A stretch of 64,000 nucleotides of DNA from Halobaculum roseum (GTDB lineage Archaea; Halobacteriota; Halobacteria; Halobacteriales; Haloferacaceae), in the NCBI RefSeq assembly GCF_019880245.1, contig NZ_CP082286.1, positions 2,684,521 to 2,748,520 of the forward strand, read 5' to 3'. A model generated the notes under the pieces. That model was not told where the DNA came from, searched no databases, and was given only the letters and a program-made list of their open reading frames with translations. Shown here piece by piece: positions 8,947 through 18,480 of this stretch. Both the position numbers and the translations under genes were made by a program. Position 1 is the stretch's first letter, and each line of letters opens with the position of its first letter.

Positions 8947-11651
8947 GGTTCGACCGCCTGCGGCTGCGGAACTTCAAGCCCTACGCCGACACCGACCTCC
9001 GCCTCTCGGACGGCGTGACGGTCATCCACGGGCTCAACGGCAGCGGGAAGTCGTCGCTGCTCGAGGCGTGCTTCTTCGCGCTGTACGGCTCGAAGGCGCT
9101 CGACGGTACCTTGGAGGACGTGGTTACCAACGGCGCAGAGGAGTGCGAGGTGGAGCTGTGGTTCACTCACGACGGCCGGTCGTACCACGTGCGCCGGGAG
9201 CTGAAGCGCTACGGCGAGCAGATCCAGACGACCACCTGCACGCTCGAATCCGAAGACGAGACGGTCCACCGCGACGGTGCGACCGACGTACGGTCGTTCG
9301 TCGCCGACCTGCTGCGCATGGACGCGGAGGCGTTCGTCAACTGCGCGTACGTCCGGCAGGGCGAGGTGAACAAGCTCATCAACGCCACGCCGACCGAGCG
9401 CCAGGACATGATCGACGACCTCCTCCAGCTGGGCACGCTGGAGGAGTACCGCGAGCGCGCCGGCGACGCGCGCCTCGGCGTCGAGGACGTACGCTCGACG
9501 ACGCGGGGCGCGCTCGAGAGCGTCGAGGAGCAGGTGGCCGAGAAGGAGGACCGCGACCTGCACGGACGGCTCAACTCGCTGGAGTCGACGCTCGCGGACG
9601 TGGACGAGAAGATCGAGAACTACGAGCAGCAGCGCGAGAAGGCGGCGTCCACCCGCGACGGGGCTCGGGAGGTCCTCGACGAGTACGAGGAGCGTCGCGA
9701 GGAGCTGTCGGAGCTGGAGTCGGAGATCGATGACCTGGAGGCGACGATCCGCGAGGACGAGGCGGAGCGCGAACGGCTCGGCGACCGGGTCGCCGACCTC
9801 CGCGACCGCGTCGAGGAGAGCGAGGCGACCCTGAAGGAGCGGCTCTCGGCCGTCGATGTCGACGACGCGGAACCCGAGACGCTCGACGCGCGCCGCGAGG
9901 AACTCGACGACCGCGAGGACGACCTCCGCGAGGAGCTTCGCGAGACGCGCTCGCGGGTGAACGCCCTCACGAACCAGTCGGAGAACCTCGCGGAGAAGGC
10001 CGCGGAAGCCGCCGAGCGCGCCGACGAGAAGCGCGATCGTGCGGCGGAACTCGACGAGGAGGCGGAGGCGGCCGCGGAGACGCTCGCCGAGCGCGAGGAG
10101 TCGCTCGCGGAGCTGGAGACCGAACGCGAGCAGCTCCGGGCGAAGTTCGATAACGTGCCCGTCTCGGTTAGCGGGGCGTCCGCCCACCGCGAGTCGATCC
10201 GCGAGGACCTCGAGGCGGTGCGCGCGGAGATCCGGGAGACGAGCAACGAGGCGAGCGCCGCGCGGTCGAGCGTCGAGGAGGCCGAGCGGCTGTTGGAGGA
10301 GGGGAAGTGTCCCGAGTGCGGCCAGCCGGTCGACGGCTCGCCGCACGTCGACGGCCTCGACGACGAGCGCGAACGCGTCGACGAGCTGGAGGCGGAACTC
10401 GACGACCTGACCGAGCGCGAGACGGACCTGGAGGAGGCGCTCGACCGGGCCGAGGAGCTCGTCGAGGCGGAGAACCGGCTCGGGCAGATCGCGGACACAC
10501 GCGAGCTGATCGAGGACGGCATCGCCGAGAAGGAGGCGGAGATCGAGCAGGCGCGCGAGCGCGCCGCCGAGCTGCGCGAGGACGCCGACGATCTGGAGTC
10601 GCAGGCCGAGGAGAAGCGCGAGGTCAGCGAACGGAAGGCCGAGGAGGCCGAGGAGGCGCGAGCGGACGTGGAGGACCTCAAGGCGGACCTCGAGGCGGTC
10701 GAGACCGCCCGCGACCGGATCGACGCCGTCGAGGCGGCGCGCGAGGAGGTCGCGGACGCCGAGTCCGAGATCGAGCGGTTAACCGAGAAGCGCGCGGACA
10801 TCGCCGACCGCAACGACGAGCGCCGGGAGTTCCTCGCGACGAAGCGCGACCGGCGCGACGACCTCCGCGACGCGTTCGACGACGAGCGCGTGGAGTCGGC
10901 CAAGGAGCGCCTCGAGAACGCCGAGGAGTACATCGAGAACGTTGACGACGCGCTGGCGGACCTGCGCGAGCGACGCGACGACCTCACGAGCCGGATCGGC
11001 GCCGTCGAGAACGAACTCGACGAGCTGGAGGCGCTGCGCGAGCGACGCGACGAGCTGGCCGAGCGGGTCGCCGAGTTGGACGCGCTCCACGACGAGACCG
11101 AGGAGCTGGAGACGATGTACGGCGACCTCCGGGCGGAGCTTCGCAGGGCGAACGTCGAGAGCCTCGAACGGATGCTGAACGAGACGTTCGAGCTGGTGTA
11201 CGGCAACGACGCCTACTCGCACATCGAGCTGGACGGCGAGTACGAGCTCACCGTCTACCAGAAGGACGGCGAGCCGCTGGACCCCGAGCAGCTCTCGGGC
11301 GGGGAGCGCGCGCTGTTCAACCTCTCGCTGCGCTGTGCGATCTACCGGTTACTCGCCGAGGGCATCGAGGGCGCGGCGCCGACGCCGCCGCTCATCCTCG
11401 ACGAGCCGACGGTGTTCCTCGACTCGGGGCACGTCTCGCGGCTGGCGGACCTGATCGACGAGATGCGCGGCTTCGGTGTCAGGCAGATCCTGATCGTCAG
11501 CCACGACGACGAGCTCGTCGGCGCCGCCGACGAACTCGTGCGCGTCGAGAAGAACCCCACGTCGAACCGCTCGACGGTCGAGCGGCTGGCCGATCCGTCG
11601 CTGTCGGCGGTCGAGCTTCCGCCGGGCGACGCCGAGCACGCCGACGACTGA
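8943..11651 (+). CDS. rad50: DNA double-strand break repair ATPase Rad50
   Basis: A 902-aa SMC-like ATPase partnering Mre11. It starts at GTG 8943, overlapping the mre11 stop by 4 nt (GTGA). Visible parts are Walker [10 protein letters not shown] (about 30-38), the Q-loop region [10 protein letters not shown], a coiled-coil arm, the zinc-hook CPEC (Cys456 and Cys459) in the middle, the returning coiled coil, signature LSGGE (about 786) and Walker B LILDEPT (about 817) followed by the ISHDDE-like switch IVSHDDE. The full-length architecture is intact. The coiled coils are extremely rich in Glu, Asp and Arg. Confidence 0.97.
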   Translation: MRFDRLRLRNFKPYADTDLRLSDGVTVIHGLNGSGKSSLLEACFFALYGSKALDGTLEDVVTNGAEECEVELWFTHDGRSYHVRRELKRYGEQIQTTTCTLESEDETVHRDGATDVRSFVADLLRMDAEAFVNCAYVRQGEVNKLINATPTERQDMIDDLLQLGTLEEYRERAGDARLGVEDVRSTTRGALESVEEQVAEKEDRDLHGRLNSLESTLADVDEKIENYEQQREKAASTRDGAREVLDEYEERREELSELESEIDDLEATIREDEAERERLGDRVADLRDRVEESEATLKERLSAVDVDDAEPETLDARREELDDREDDLREELRETRSRVNALTNQSENLAEKAAEAAERADEKRDRAAELDEEAEAAAETLAEREESLAELETEREQLRAKFDNVPVSVSGASAHRESIREDLEAVRAEIRETSNEASAARSSVEEAERLLEEGKCPECGQPVDGSPHVDGLDDERERVDELEAELDDLTERETDLEEALDRAEELVEAENRLGQIADTRELIEDGIAEKEAEIEQARERAAELREDADDLESQAEEKREVSERKAEEAEEARADVEDLKADLEAVETARDRIDAVEAAREEVADAESEIERLTEKRADIADRNDERREFLATKRDRRDDLRDAFDDERVESAKERLENAEEYIENVDDALADLRERRDDLTSRIGAVENELDELEALRERRDELAERVAELDALHDETEELETMYGDLRAELRRANVESLERMLNETFELVYGNDAYSHIELDGEYELTVYQKDGEPLDPEQLSGGERALFNLSLRCAIYRLLAEGIEGAAPTPPLILDEPTVFLDSGHVSRLADLIDEMRGFGVRQILIVSHDDELVGAADELVRVEKNPTSNRSTVERLADPSLSAVELPPGDAEHADD

Positions 11652-11687
11652 GAGGCTGGATCTCCGGAGGCGGGAAGCCGGCGCCGG

Positions 11688-12107
11688 TCAGTCGCGGAAC
11701 CGTTCGACGACCCGCAGCGCCGCCTCCGTGGGCTCGTAGCCGCGCTCGCCGGCGACGGTGGTCTCCGCGAGCAGCCCCGCGGCGCGAAACTCCGCGAGCA
11801 GCCCGTGGAGGTCGGATTCACACAGGTCGTAGGCGTCCAACAGCGTTCGTACCGACAGCGCTCCCCGGTCAGCGAACTCCACGAGCAGCCCGAGCGCGCG
11901 CTCGTCGCGACACGCCAGCACCGCCCGGCGAAGTTCGGGCGGTAAGCCGTCGGCGGCCGCCGACAGCGGCGACTCGCCGTCGGGCTCGAGGTCGTCGTTC
12001 GGGACGTAGCGCTCCTCGCCGGTCGCCGGGTCGCGCACGAGACTCGACTCCGCCGACCGCTTGACGAGCAGATACCGCGTTCCGTCCGCGTCCCGAACCG
12101 ACTGCAT
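11688..12107 (-). CDS. haloarchaeal winged-helix-like protein (DUF7346-like)
   Basis: A 139-aa protein. The N-terminal about 40 residues form a small beta region (TRYLLVKRSAESSLVRDPATGEERYV). The rest is helical and resembles two helix-turn-helix units (LGLLVEFADRGALSVRTLLDAYDLCESDLHG; then a wing near GERGYEPT). It is probably a transcription regulator. From memory the family is DUF7346. It converges with rad50 (37-nt gap). Confidence 0.75.
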   Translation of the reverse strand: MQSVRDADGTRYLLVKRSAESSLVRDPATGEERYVPNDDLEPDGESPLSAAADGLPPELRRAVLACRDERALGLLVEFADRGALSVRTLLDAYDLCESDLHGLLAEFRAAGLLAETTVAGERGYEPTEAALRVVERFRD

Positions 12108-12154
12108 GGGCGGTGAAAGCGGTCGCGTGCGAAAAGTCGTGTCGGTGTCGGCGG

Positions 12155-12649
12155 TCAGCGGTCCTCGGAACCGGGAGTCGCGGCCGTCGACGCGTCGGCG
12201 ACGCCATCGTCGCCGCCGGTGGCGTCGTCGATATCGGAGGCGGCGTCGGCGGCGGCGGTGGCATCCCCGTCCGTCCCCGCGGGAGCGTCCCCGTCGGTGC
12301 CCGCGTCAGCGTCCTCGTCCGTGTCACGCTGCTTGAACGAGCGAACCGTCTGATAGAGGCGGACGCCGGCGAGCACGCCGATCGCGATCGACGCGCCGCC
12401 CAGTCGCCAGTCGCCGCGGAAGCCGACGAGCATCAGTCCCAGCGAGACGCCGAGAAGCGCGACGTTGGCGTACACGACGGCCGTGACGAACGCTCGCTGG
12501 ATGGCGGGATCGACCGTCGACGGGTCCGGCAGCGAGTCGGACGGGTCGTCGACGGAGGGGATGTCGACGCGGGGGCCGTGCTCCTCGGCGTCGCCGGCCT
12601 GCCGTTCGAGGTCGAACAGCTCCCCGTCCTCGTCGTCCTCGCCGAGCAC
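12155..12649 (-). CDS. small two-helix membrane protein (DUF7322-like)
   Basis: A 164-aa protein with a GTG start. The acidic N-terminal section (residues 1-45) has PSVDDPSDSLPDPSTVDP. Two hydrophobic helices follow (about 55-75 and 82-100), then a C-terminal Asp/Ala/Thr/Gly low-complexity tail. From memory this matches a haloarchaeal family called DUF7322. Function is unknown; it lies between small unrelated genes on the same strand. Confidence 0.72.
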   Translation of the reverse strand: MLGEDDEDGELFDLERQAGDAEEHGPRVDIPSVDDPSDSLPDPSTVDPAIQRAFVTAVVYANVALLGVSLGLMLVGFRGDWRLGGASIAIGVLAGVRLYQTVRSFKQRDTDEDADAGTDGDAPAGTDGDATAAADAASDIDDATGGDDGVADASTAATPGSEDR

Positions 12650-12730
12650 GTCGCTCGATTGGCGATCGCCGGTGAAAAGGGTTGTCAGACCGTGCGGTTC
12701 ACGGGTGTCTCGGAGGGGGTTTCGACGGCG

Positions 12731-12901
12731 TTACGCCGCGTCCGCGAGCGTGACCGACTCGCTCGCCTCCACCCACGCGAGCGGGTTCTCCGCGTCGTAC
12801 AGCACCGTTCGCCCGTCGTCCTCGTACGCCTCGACCGTCTCGACGGCCTCGTCCGGGCTCGCGCCCGAGCGCTCCAACGGGGTGTCGGATGCGTGGGTCA
12901 T
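12731..12901 (-). CDS. micro-protein, DUF7331-like
   Basis: A 56-aa acidic protein starting at the ATG at 12901 and ending in TAA. The core reads VETVEAYEDDGRTVLYDAENPLAWVEA, a motif I recall from short haloarchaeal proteins (DUF7331). No membrane helix or metal motif is seen, and function is unknown. Confidence 0.7.
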   Translation of the reverse strand: MTHASDTPLERSGASPDEAVETVEAYEDDGRTVLYDAENPLAWVEASESVTLADAA

Positions 12902-13110
12902 CTCCGAACCGTGGTATGTAATGGCACGGTAAATGCCTTTCCGTGGCGGTGTTCCTCGCCATCGCCGCCCCGGCGGGTGGATCGAACACGAGATCGGGGA
13001 TGTTACCGGCGACCGAGTACGGCGGGACTACCGCGTCGAACGGTCGACGTATTCGGCCGATCCCGCCGACGCCGGCCGTTCGACGGCGAGGACCCGTGCA
13101 CGAAAGGGAG

Positions 13111-13118
13111 GTTTTTAC
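13111..13118 (+). promoter_or_regulatory. TATA box of polB
   Basis: GTTTTTAC centred 28 nt before the ATG at 13142. It supports that start over the open upstream extension of 343 codons. Confidence 0.6.
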
Positions 13119-13141
13119 CGGCGAACGGCAAAGAGCCGTCA

Positions 13142-15901
13142 ATGAGCGATTCGCAGGCGGGCCTCGACCAGTTCGCCGGCGGCGGGGACGCCGACGACGG
13201 GAGCGGCGACCGTCCCGCCGCGGAGGCGGCGCACGTCGCCGGCGCGGGACAGGGGCGAGTGAGCGCGGTCGTCGACCGCGAGGACATCGTCGTGCCGGAT
13301 TCTACGGGGACGGTCGAGTTCATGGTCACCGCCGTCGACTACACCGTCGAGGGGACCGGCGCCGAGGAGTACCCGGTCGTCCACGTGTTCGGCCGCACCG
13401 CCGACAACGAGCCCGAGCACGTCCGCGTGCTCGGGACCGAGCCGTACTTCTACGTCCCGACGGTCGACATCGAGGGCCGGGAGCTCGTCGAGGAGTACGA
13501 CGTGATCCTCGACACCCGCGAGGAGGGACCCGACGGCGAGCGCTTCGAGTCGATCCGGGGGGAACCGGTGACGAAGGTCGTCGCCCGCACGCCCCGCGAC
13601 GTGGGCCAGATCCGCGACGACTTCGAGCGCACCTACGAGGCGGACATCCTGTTCCCGAACCGGTTCCTCATCGACCACGGCGTCACCTCGGGACTGCGCG
13701 TCGAGGAGCGGCGGCTCGACGCGCGCGACGGCGAGAACCGGGGTCGGCTGCAGGTAACGCCCGATCACGTCGAGCCGTGCGACGTTGACGCGGACATCCG
13801 CGTGAACACCTTCGACATCGAGGTCGACGACCGCAACGGCTTCCCGGAGGACGGCGAGGAGCCGATCGTCTGTCTCACCTCCCACGACTCCTACGAGGAC
13901 GAGTACATCGCGTGGCTGTACGACGCGCCTGTCGGCGGGGTCGACGCGCCCGCGGTCCTCGACGACTACGAGCAGATCGGCGACCGCGACAGCGACATCG
14001 AGGTGCGCACGTTCGCCGAGGAGGACGCGATGCTCGACGCGTTCATCTCGTACGTCGAGGAGACCGACCCGGACGTGCTCACGGGGTGGAACTTCGAGGA
14101 CTTCGACGCGCCGTACTTCATGGACCGCTGTGAGGAACTCGACCCGCGGAGCGACCACGACCTCTCGCCGGACCGCCTCTCGCGCGTGAACGAGACGTGG
14201 CGCTCGGGCTGGGGCGGTCCGGACGTGAAGGGCCGCGTCGTCTTCGACCTGCTGTACGCCTACCAGCGCACCCAGTTCTCCGAGCTGGAGTCGTACCGGC
14301 TCGACGCGGTCGGCGAACTCGAACTCGACGTGGGCAAGGAGCGCTACACGGGCGACATCGGCGACCTGTGGGAGCAGGAGCCCGAGCGCCTGCTGGAGTA
14401 CAACGTCCGCGACGTGGAGCTGTGCGTCGAGATCGACCGCAAGCAGAAGATCGTCGCCTTCTGGGACGACGCGCGCAAGTTCGTCGGCTGCCAACTGGAG
14501 GACGCCCCGACGCCCGGCGACGCGGTCGACATGTACGTCCTGCACAACGCCTTCGGCGACTTCGTCCTGCCGACGAAGGGCCAACAGGAGGGCGAGGACT
14601 TCGAGGGCGGCGCCGTCTTCGAGCCGATCTCCGGCGTCGAGGAGATGGTGTCGGTGCTCGACCTCAAGTCGCTGTACCCGATGTGCATGGTGACGATCAA
14701 CGCCAGCCCCGAGACCATCGTCGACGATCCCGACGCCTTCGACGGGGAGACGTACCGCGCGCCCAACGGCACCCGGTTCCGCAAGGAGCCCGACGGGATG
14801 ATGCGCGAGATGGTCGACGAGCTGCTCACCGAGCGCGAGCGCCTGAAGGGCGAGCGCGACGAGCACGAACCCGGCTCCGACGCCTACGAGCAGTACGACC
14901 GCCAGCAGGCGTCGGTGAAGGTCATCATGAACAGCCTCTACGGGGTGTCGGGCTGGGATCGGTTCCGCCTCTACGACAAGGACAACGCCGCCGCGATCAC
15001 GGCGATGGGGCGCCGCGTGATCGAGTTCACCGAGGAGGCGGCTCGTGAAATCGATCACGAAGTGACGTACGGGGACACTGACAGTATCATGCTCGCGCTC
15101 GGGAGCGACATCTCGACGGAGGAGGCGATCGAGCAGTCCTTCGAGATCGAGGAGCACATCAACGGCCGCTACGACGACTTCGCGCGCGAGGAACTCGACG
15201 CCCAGGAGCACCGCTTCGAGATCGAGTTCGAGAAGCTGTACCGGAGGTTCTTCCAGGCGGGCAAGAAGAAGCGCTACGCCGGCCACATCGTCTGGAAGGA
15301 GGGCAAGGACGTCGACGACATCGACATCACCGGGTTCGAGTACAAGCGCTCGGACATCGCGCCCGTCACCAAGCGCGTCCAGAAGCGCGTCATCGAGATG
15401 ATCGTCCACGGGGAGGACACCGAGGACATCGCCGACTACCTGCACGCGGAGACCCAGAGCTTCCTCGACGGCGACGCCGACCTCGACGAGGTGGGGATCC
15501 CCGGGGGAATCGGCAAGCGCCTGGAGAGCTACGACACCGACACAGCCCAGGTCCGCGGGGCGAAGTACGCGAACCTCATGCTGGGCACGAACTTCCAGCG
15601 CGGATCGAAGCCAAAACGCCTCTACCTGGAGAAGGTACATCCGGACTTCTGGGCCCGCATGGAGAACGAGCACGGGCTCGACCCGCAGACCGACCCCCTG
15701 TACGGCGAGTTCAAGCGCGACCCCGACGTGATCTGCTTCGAGTACGCCGACGAGGTCCCCGAGGAGTTCGAGGTCGACTGGGACAAGATGCTGGACAAGA
15801 CGCTGAAGGGACCGATCGCCCGGATCATCGAGGCGCTCGGGATGTCCTGGGAGGAGGTCAAGAGCGGGCAAGAACAGACCGGCCTCGGCAGCTTCATGTA
15901 G
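13142..15901 (+). CDS. polB: replicative DNA polymerase B (family B, proofreading)
   Basis: A 919-aa DNA-directed DNA polymerase. The exonuclease domain shows ExoI FDIEVDDRNG (about 223) and ExoII GWNFEDFDAPY (about 318). Polymerase motif A is DLKSLYP (about 507), motif B is KVIMNSLYG (about 596) and motif C is YGDTDS (about 642); all catalytic Asp residues are present. Haloarchaeal polB genes often carry inteins at motifs A, B or C, and none is present here. The start is chosen from the TATA spacing and the halophile-type acidic N-terminus; a longer ORF upstream is not supported. The gene is monocistronic. Confidence 0.97.
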   Translation: MSDSQAGLDQFAGGGDADDGSGDRPAAEAAHVAGAGQGRVSAVVDREDIVVPDSTGTVEFMVTAVDYTVEGTGAEEYPVVHVFGRTADNEPEHVRVLGTEPYFYVPTVDIEGRELVEEYDVILDTREEGPDGERFESIRGEPVTKVVARTPRDVGQIRDDFERTYEADILFPNRFLIDHGVTSGLRVEERRLDARDGENRGRLQVTPDHVEPCDVDADIRVNTFDIEVDDRNGFPEDGEEPIVCLTSHDSYEDEYIAWLYDAPVGGVDAPAVLDDYEQIGDRDSDIEVRTFAEEDAMLDAFISYVEETDPDVLTGWNFEDFDAPYFMDRCEELDPRSDHDLSPDRLSRVNETWRSGWGGPDVKGRVVFDLLYAYQRTQFSELESYRLDAVGELELDVGKERYTGDIGDLWEQEPERLLEYNVRDVELCVEIDRKQKIVAFWDDARKFVGCQLEDAPTPGDAVDMYVLHNAFGDFVLPTKGQQEGEDFEGGAVFEPISGVEEMVSVLDLKSLYPMCMVTINASPETIVDDPDAFDGETYRAPNGTRFRKEPDGMMREMVDELLTERERLKGERDEHEPGSDAYEQYDRQQASVKVIMNSLYGVSGWDRFRLYDKDNAAAITAMGRRVIEFTEEAAREIDHEVTYGDTDSIMLALGSDISTEEAIEQSFEIEEHINGRYDDFAREELDAQEHRFEIEFEKLYRRFFQAGKKKRYAGHIVWKEGKDVDDIDITGFEYKRSDIAPVTKRVQKRVIEMIVHGEDTEDIADYLHAETQSFLDGDADLDEVGIPGGIGKRLESYDTDTAQVRGAKYANLMLGTNFQRGSKPKRLYLEKVHPDFWARMENEHGLDPQTDPLYGEFKRDPDVICFEYADEVPEEFEVDWDKMLDKTLKGPIARIIEALGMSWEEVKSGQEQTGLGSFM

Positions 15902-15928
15902 TCGGGCGATTGTCCCACCCCGAACACT

Positions 15929-15971
15929 GTTTTCCGATCCGAAAAACGAATTTCTGTGCGAAGGAATCGCA
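15929..15971 (+). promoter_or_regulatory. two inverted repeats upstream of sufCBD
   Basis: An imperfect 19-bp palindrome GTTTTCCGATCCGAAAAAC (15929-15947, one mismatch between arms) is followed by TGCGA-5 nt-TCGCA (15957-15971). They lie 68-110 nt before the sufC ATG and after the polB stop. They could be a polB terminator hairpin, a regulator site for the iron-sulfur operon, or both. Confidence 0.35.
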
Positions 15972-16038
15972 TAGTGGCTGATGCGAAACCTTGATGCGTG
16001 AAACGACCCCATCGACGTGTAGAGGCGTACTCACGAAC

Positions 16039-16956
16039 ATGGCAACACTCGAACTCGAAAATCTCCAGGCGGAGGTCGCAGAGACGGGCGAAGAGATCCT
16101 CCGGGGCGTCGACCTCGAAGTGAACAACGGCGAGATCCACGCCCTGATGGGACCGAACGGCTCCGGGAAGTCGACGACCGCGAAGGTCATCGCGGGCCAC
16201 CCGGCCTACGAGGTCACCGGCGGCTCGGTGACCCTCACCCTCTCGGAGGCAGACGTCGAGGACATCGACGCGAACATCGACGAGGAGGATCTCACCTGGG
16301 AACTGCTCGATCTCGAACCCAACGAGCGCGCGGCGCTCGGCATCTTCCTCGGGTTCCAGTACCCCGCCGAGATCGAGGGCGTGACGATGGTGAACTTCCT
16401 CCGGCAGGCGCTCAACGCCAAGCTCGACGAGCGCGAGGAGCTCTTCGAGGACGAGGACGCCGAGGAGGAGGCCGACGCCGAGGACGACTCGGGGTACGAC
16501 ACCTCCCCGATGGAGGGTCCCGCCGACGACGGCGACGTGGGCGTCGCCGAGTTCCAGCAGCTCCTGAAGGAGAAGATGGAGCTGCTCGACATGGACGAGA
16601 AGTTCGCCGAGCGCTACCTCAACGCCGGCTTCTCCGGCGGCGAGAAGAAGCAGAACGAGGTGCTGCAGGCCGCGATCCTGGAGCCCTCGATCGCCGTGCT
16701 CGACGAGATCGACTCCGGGCTGGACATCGACCGCCTGCAGGACGTCTCGAAGGGCATCAACGCCCTCCGCGACGAGCAGGACACCGGCATCCTCCAGATC
16801 ACCCACTACCAGCGGATCCTCGACTACGTCGAACCCGACCACGTCCACGTGATGATCGACGGGAAGATCGCCAAGTCCGGCGGCGCCGAGCTCGCCGAGG
16901 AACTCGAGGACAAGGGGTACGACTGGGTCCGCGAGGAAGTCTACGAGGCGGCGTAA
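16039..16956 (+). CDS. sufC: Fe-S cluster assembly ATPase SufC
   Basis: A 305-aa ABC-type ATPase of the SUF system, which energises the SufB-SufD scaffold for Fe-S cluster assembly. It has Walker A GPNGSGKST (about 36-44), the FQYP Q-loop, signature FSGGEKKQNEV (about 197) and Walker B VLDEIDSGLD (about 219). The protein is longer than bacterial SufC (about 250 aa) because of an acidic insertion (about residues 134-168) between Q-loop and signature. The start at ATG 16039 is preferred over a TTG at 15991. It is first gene of the sufC-sufB-sufD operon. Confidence 0.96.
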   Translation: MATLELENLQAEVAETGEEILRGVDLEVNNGEIHALMGPNGSGKSTTAKVIAGHPAYEVTGGSVTLTLSEADVEDIDANIDEEDLTWELLDLEPNERAALGIFLGFQYPAEIEGVTMVNFLRQALNAKLDEREELFEDEDAEEEADAEDDSGYDTSPMEGPADDGDVGVAEFQQLLKEKMELLDMDEKFAERYLNAGFSGGEKKQNEVLQAAILEPSIAVLDEIDSGLDIDRLQDVSKGINALRDEQDTGILQITHYQRILDYVEPDHVHVMIDGKIAKSGGAELAEELEDKGYDWVREEVYEAA

Positions 16957-16962
16957 CTGACA

Positions 16963-17016
16963 ATGGTTACTGAACAGCCTAATGCGTACACAGCCGTAAA
17001 CACGATCAACACATGA
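16963..17016 (+). CDS. possible 17-aa mini-ORF bridging sufC and sufB
   Basis: ATG 16963 opens a 17-codon frame (MVTEQPNAYTAVNTINT) that begins 6 nt after the sufC stop. It ends with a TGA overlapping the sufB ATG by 4 nt (ATGA). The spacing suggests translational coupling. Its base composition is lower in GC than the flanking genes. It could also be chance in a short spacer. Confidence 0.3.
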   Translation: MVTEQPNAYTAVNTINT

Positions 17017-18443
17017 GTTCCGATCAGGACCATCTGAAGCAGACCGACACCGAGGAGCGCTTCGACTTCAAGAAGGACTCGAAGGCGGCGTTCGCGGCGG
17101 AGAAGGGACTCACCGAGGAGACCATCCACGCGATCTCCGAGGACAAGGACGAGCCCGAGTGGATGCTGGAGCGGCGCCTGCGCGCCCTCGAACAGTTCCA
17201 GGCGATGCCGATGCCGACCGACTGGCCCGGCCAGCCGGACCTGAGCGAGGTCGACGTCGACGAGATCGTCCCGTACATCCGCCCCGACGTGGACGTCCGC
17301 GCGGGCGTGGACGACTGGACGGAGCTGCCCGACGAGATCAAGGACACCTTCGACAAGCTGGGCATCCCGGAGGCGGAGAAGAACGCCCTCTCGGGCGTCG
17401 GCGCCCAGTACGAGTCGGAGGTCGTCTACCAGAACATGCAGGAGCGCTGGGAGGAGAAGGGCGTCATCTTCTGCAACATGGACCAGGCGGTCCAGGAGCA
17501 CGAGGAGATCGTCCGCGAGCACTTCATGACGACGTGCGTCCCCCCGAGCGACAACAAGTTCGCCGCGCTCCACGGCGCCGTCTGGTCGGGCGGCTCGTTC
17601 GTGTACGTCCCCGAGGACGTAACGGTGGAAATGCCCGTGCAGGCGTACTTCCGCATGAACTCCGAGGGGATGGGCCAGTTCGAGCACACGCTCATCGTCG
17701 CCGAGGAGGGCTCGGAGGTCCACTACATCGAGGGCTGTTCCGCGCCGAAGTACTCGGCGATCAACCTCCACTCCGGCGGCGTCGAGGTGTTCGTCGGCGA
17801 GGACGCCCACGTGCAGTACTCGACCGTGCAGAACTGGTCGAAGAACACGTACAACCTCAACACCAAGCGCGCGCTGGTCGAGAAGAACGGCCGGATGGAG
17901 TGGATCTCCGGGTCGATGGGGTCGAAGGCGACGATGCTGTACCCCTCCTCGATCCTCAAGGGCCGCGGCGCCTCCGACAACCACATCACCATCGCCTTCG
18001 CCGGCGAGGGCCAGAACATCGACACCGGCGCGAAGGTGTACCACAACGCGCCGAACACGAAGTCGACCATCGAGTCGAAGTCCATCTCGAAGGACGGCGG
18101 CCGCACGAACTACCGCGGCCTCGTTCACATCGCCGACGGCGCCGAGGGCTCCTCGACGGCCGTCGAGTGTGACGCGCTGATGTTCGACAACGAGTCCACC
18201 TCCGACACCATGCCGTACATGGAGATCAACGAGTCGACGGTGGACGTGGCCCACGAGGCGACCGTCGGGAAGATCGGCGACGAGGACGTGTTCTACCTGC
18301 AGTCGCGCGGCCTCGACGACGACGACGCCAAGCAGATGATCGTCTCGGGCTTCATCGAGCCGATCACGGAGGAACTGCCCATCGAGTACGCCGTCGAGCT
18401 CAACCGGCTCGTCGAACTGGAGATGGAGGGCTCGCTCGGGTAA
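17013..18443 (+). CDS. sufB: Fe-S cluster assembly scaffold protein SufB
   Basis: A 476-aa scaffold on which nascent Fe-S clusters are built, in complex with SufC and SufD. An N-terminal helical region precedes a right-handed beta-helix core. Conserved segments include MTTCVPPSDNKFAALHGAVW, EGCSAPKYS with the cluster-related Cys near residue 242, SKATMLYPSSILKGRGA, and C-terminal FYLQSRGLDDDDAK. Length and composition fit archaeal SufB. It is separated from sufC by 56 nt and from sufD by 37 nt. Confidence 0.96.
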   Translation: MSSDQDHLKQTDTEERFDFKKDSKAAFAAEKGLTEETIHAISEDKDEPEWMLERRLRALEQFQAMPMPTDWPGQPDLSEVDVDEIVPYIRPDVDVRAGVDDWTELPDEIKDTFDKLGIPEAEKNALSGVGAQYESEVVYQNMQERWEEKGVIFCNMDQAVQEHEEIVREHFMTTCVPPSDNKFAALHGAVWSGGSFVYVPEDVTVEMPVQAYFRMNSEGMGQFEHTLIVAEEGSEVHYIEGCSAPKYSAINLHSGGVEVFVGEDAHVQYSTVQNWSKNTYNLNTKRALVEKNGRMEWISGSMGSKATMLYPSSILKGRGASDNHITIAFAGEGQNIDTGAKVYHNAPNTKSTIESKSISKDGGRTNYRGLVHIADGAEGSSTAVECDALMFDNESTSDTMPYMEINESTVDVAHEATVGKIGDEDVFYLQSRGLDDDDAKQMIVSGFIEPITEELPIEYAVELNRLVELEMEGSLG

Positions 18444-18480
18444 CCCCCGGCGCTCCGTCACCACCCACTCACCACACACA

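Noticed and set aside
8343-10346. A 667-codon frame antisense to mre11/rad50
   Set aside because: Shadow of the Glu/Arg-rich coiled coil; no motifs and no promoter.
12113-13141. A 343-codon N-terminal extension of PolB
   Set aside because: It overlaps three small minus-strand genes, has arginine-rich non-protein-like composition, and the TATA box at 13111-13118 points to ATG 13142.
13139-16012. A 957-codon frame antisense to polB
   Set aside because: Same shadow effect; the plus-strand polymerase has all catalytic motifs.
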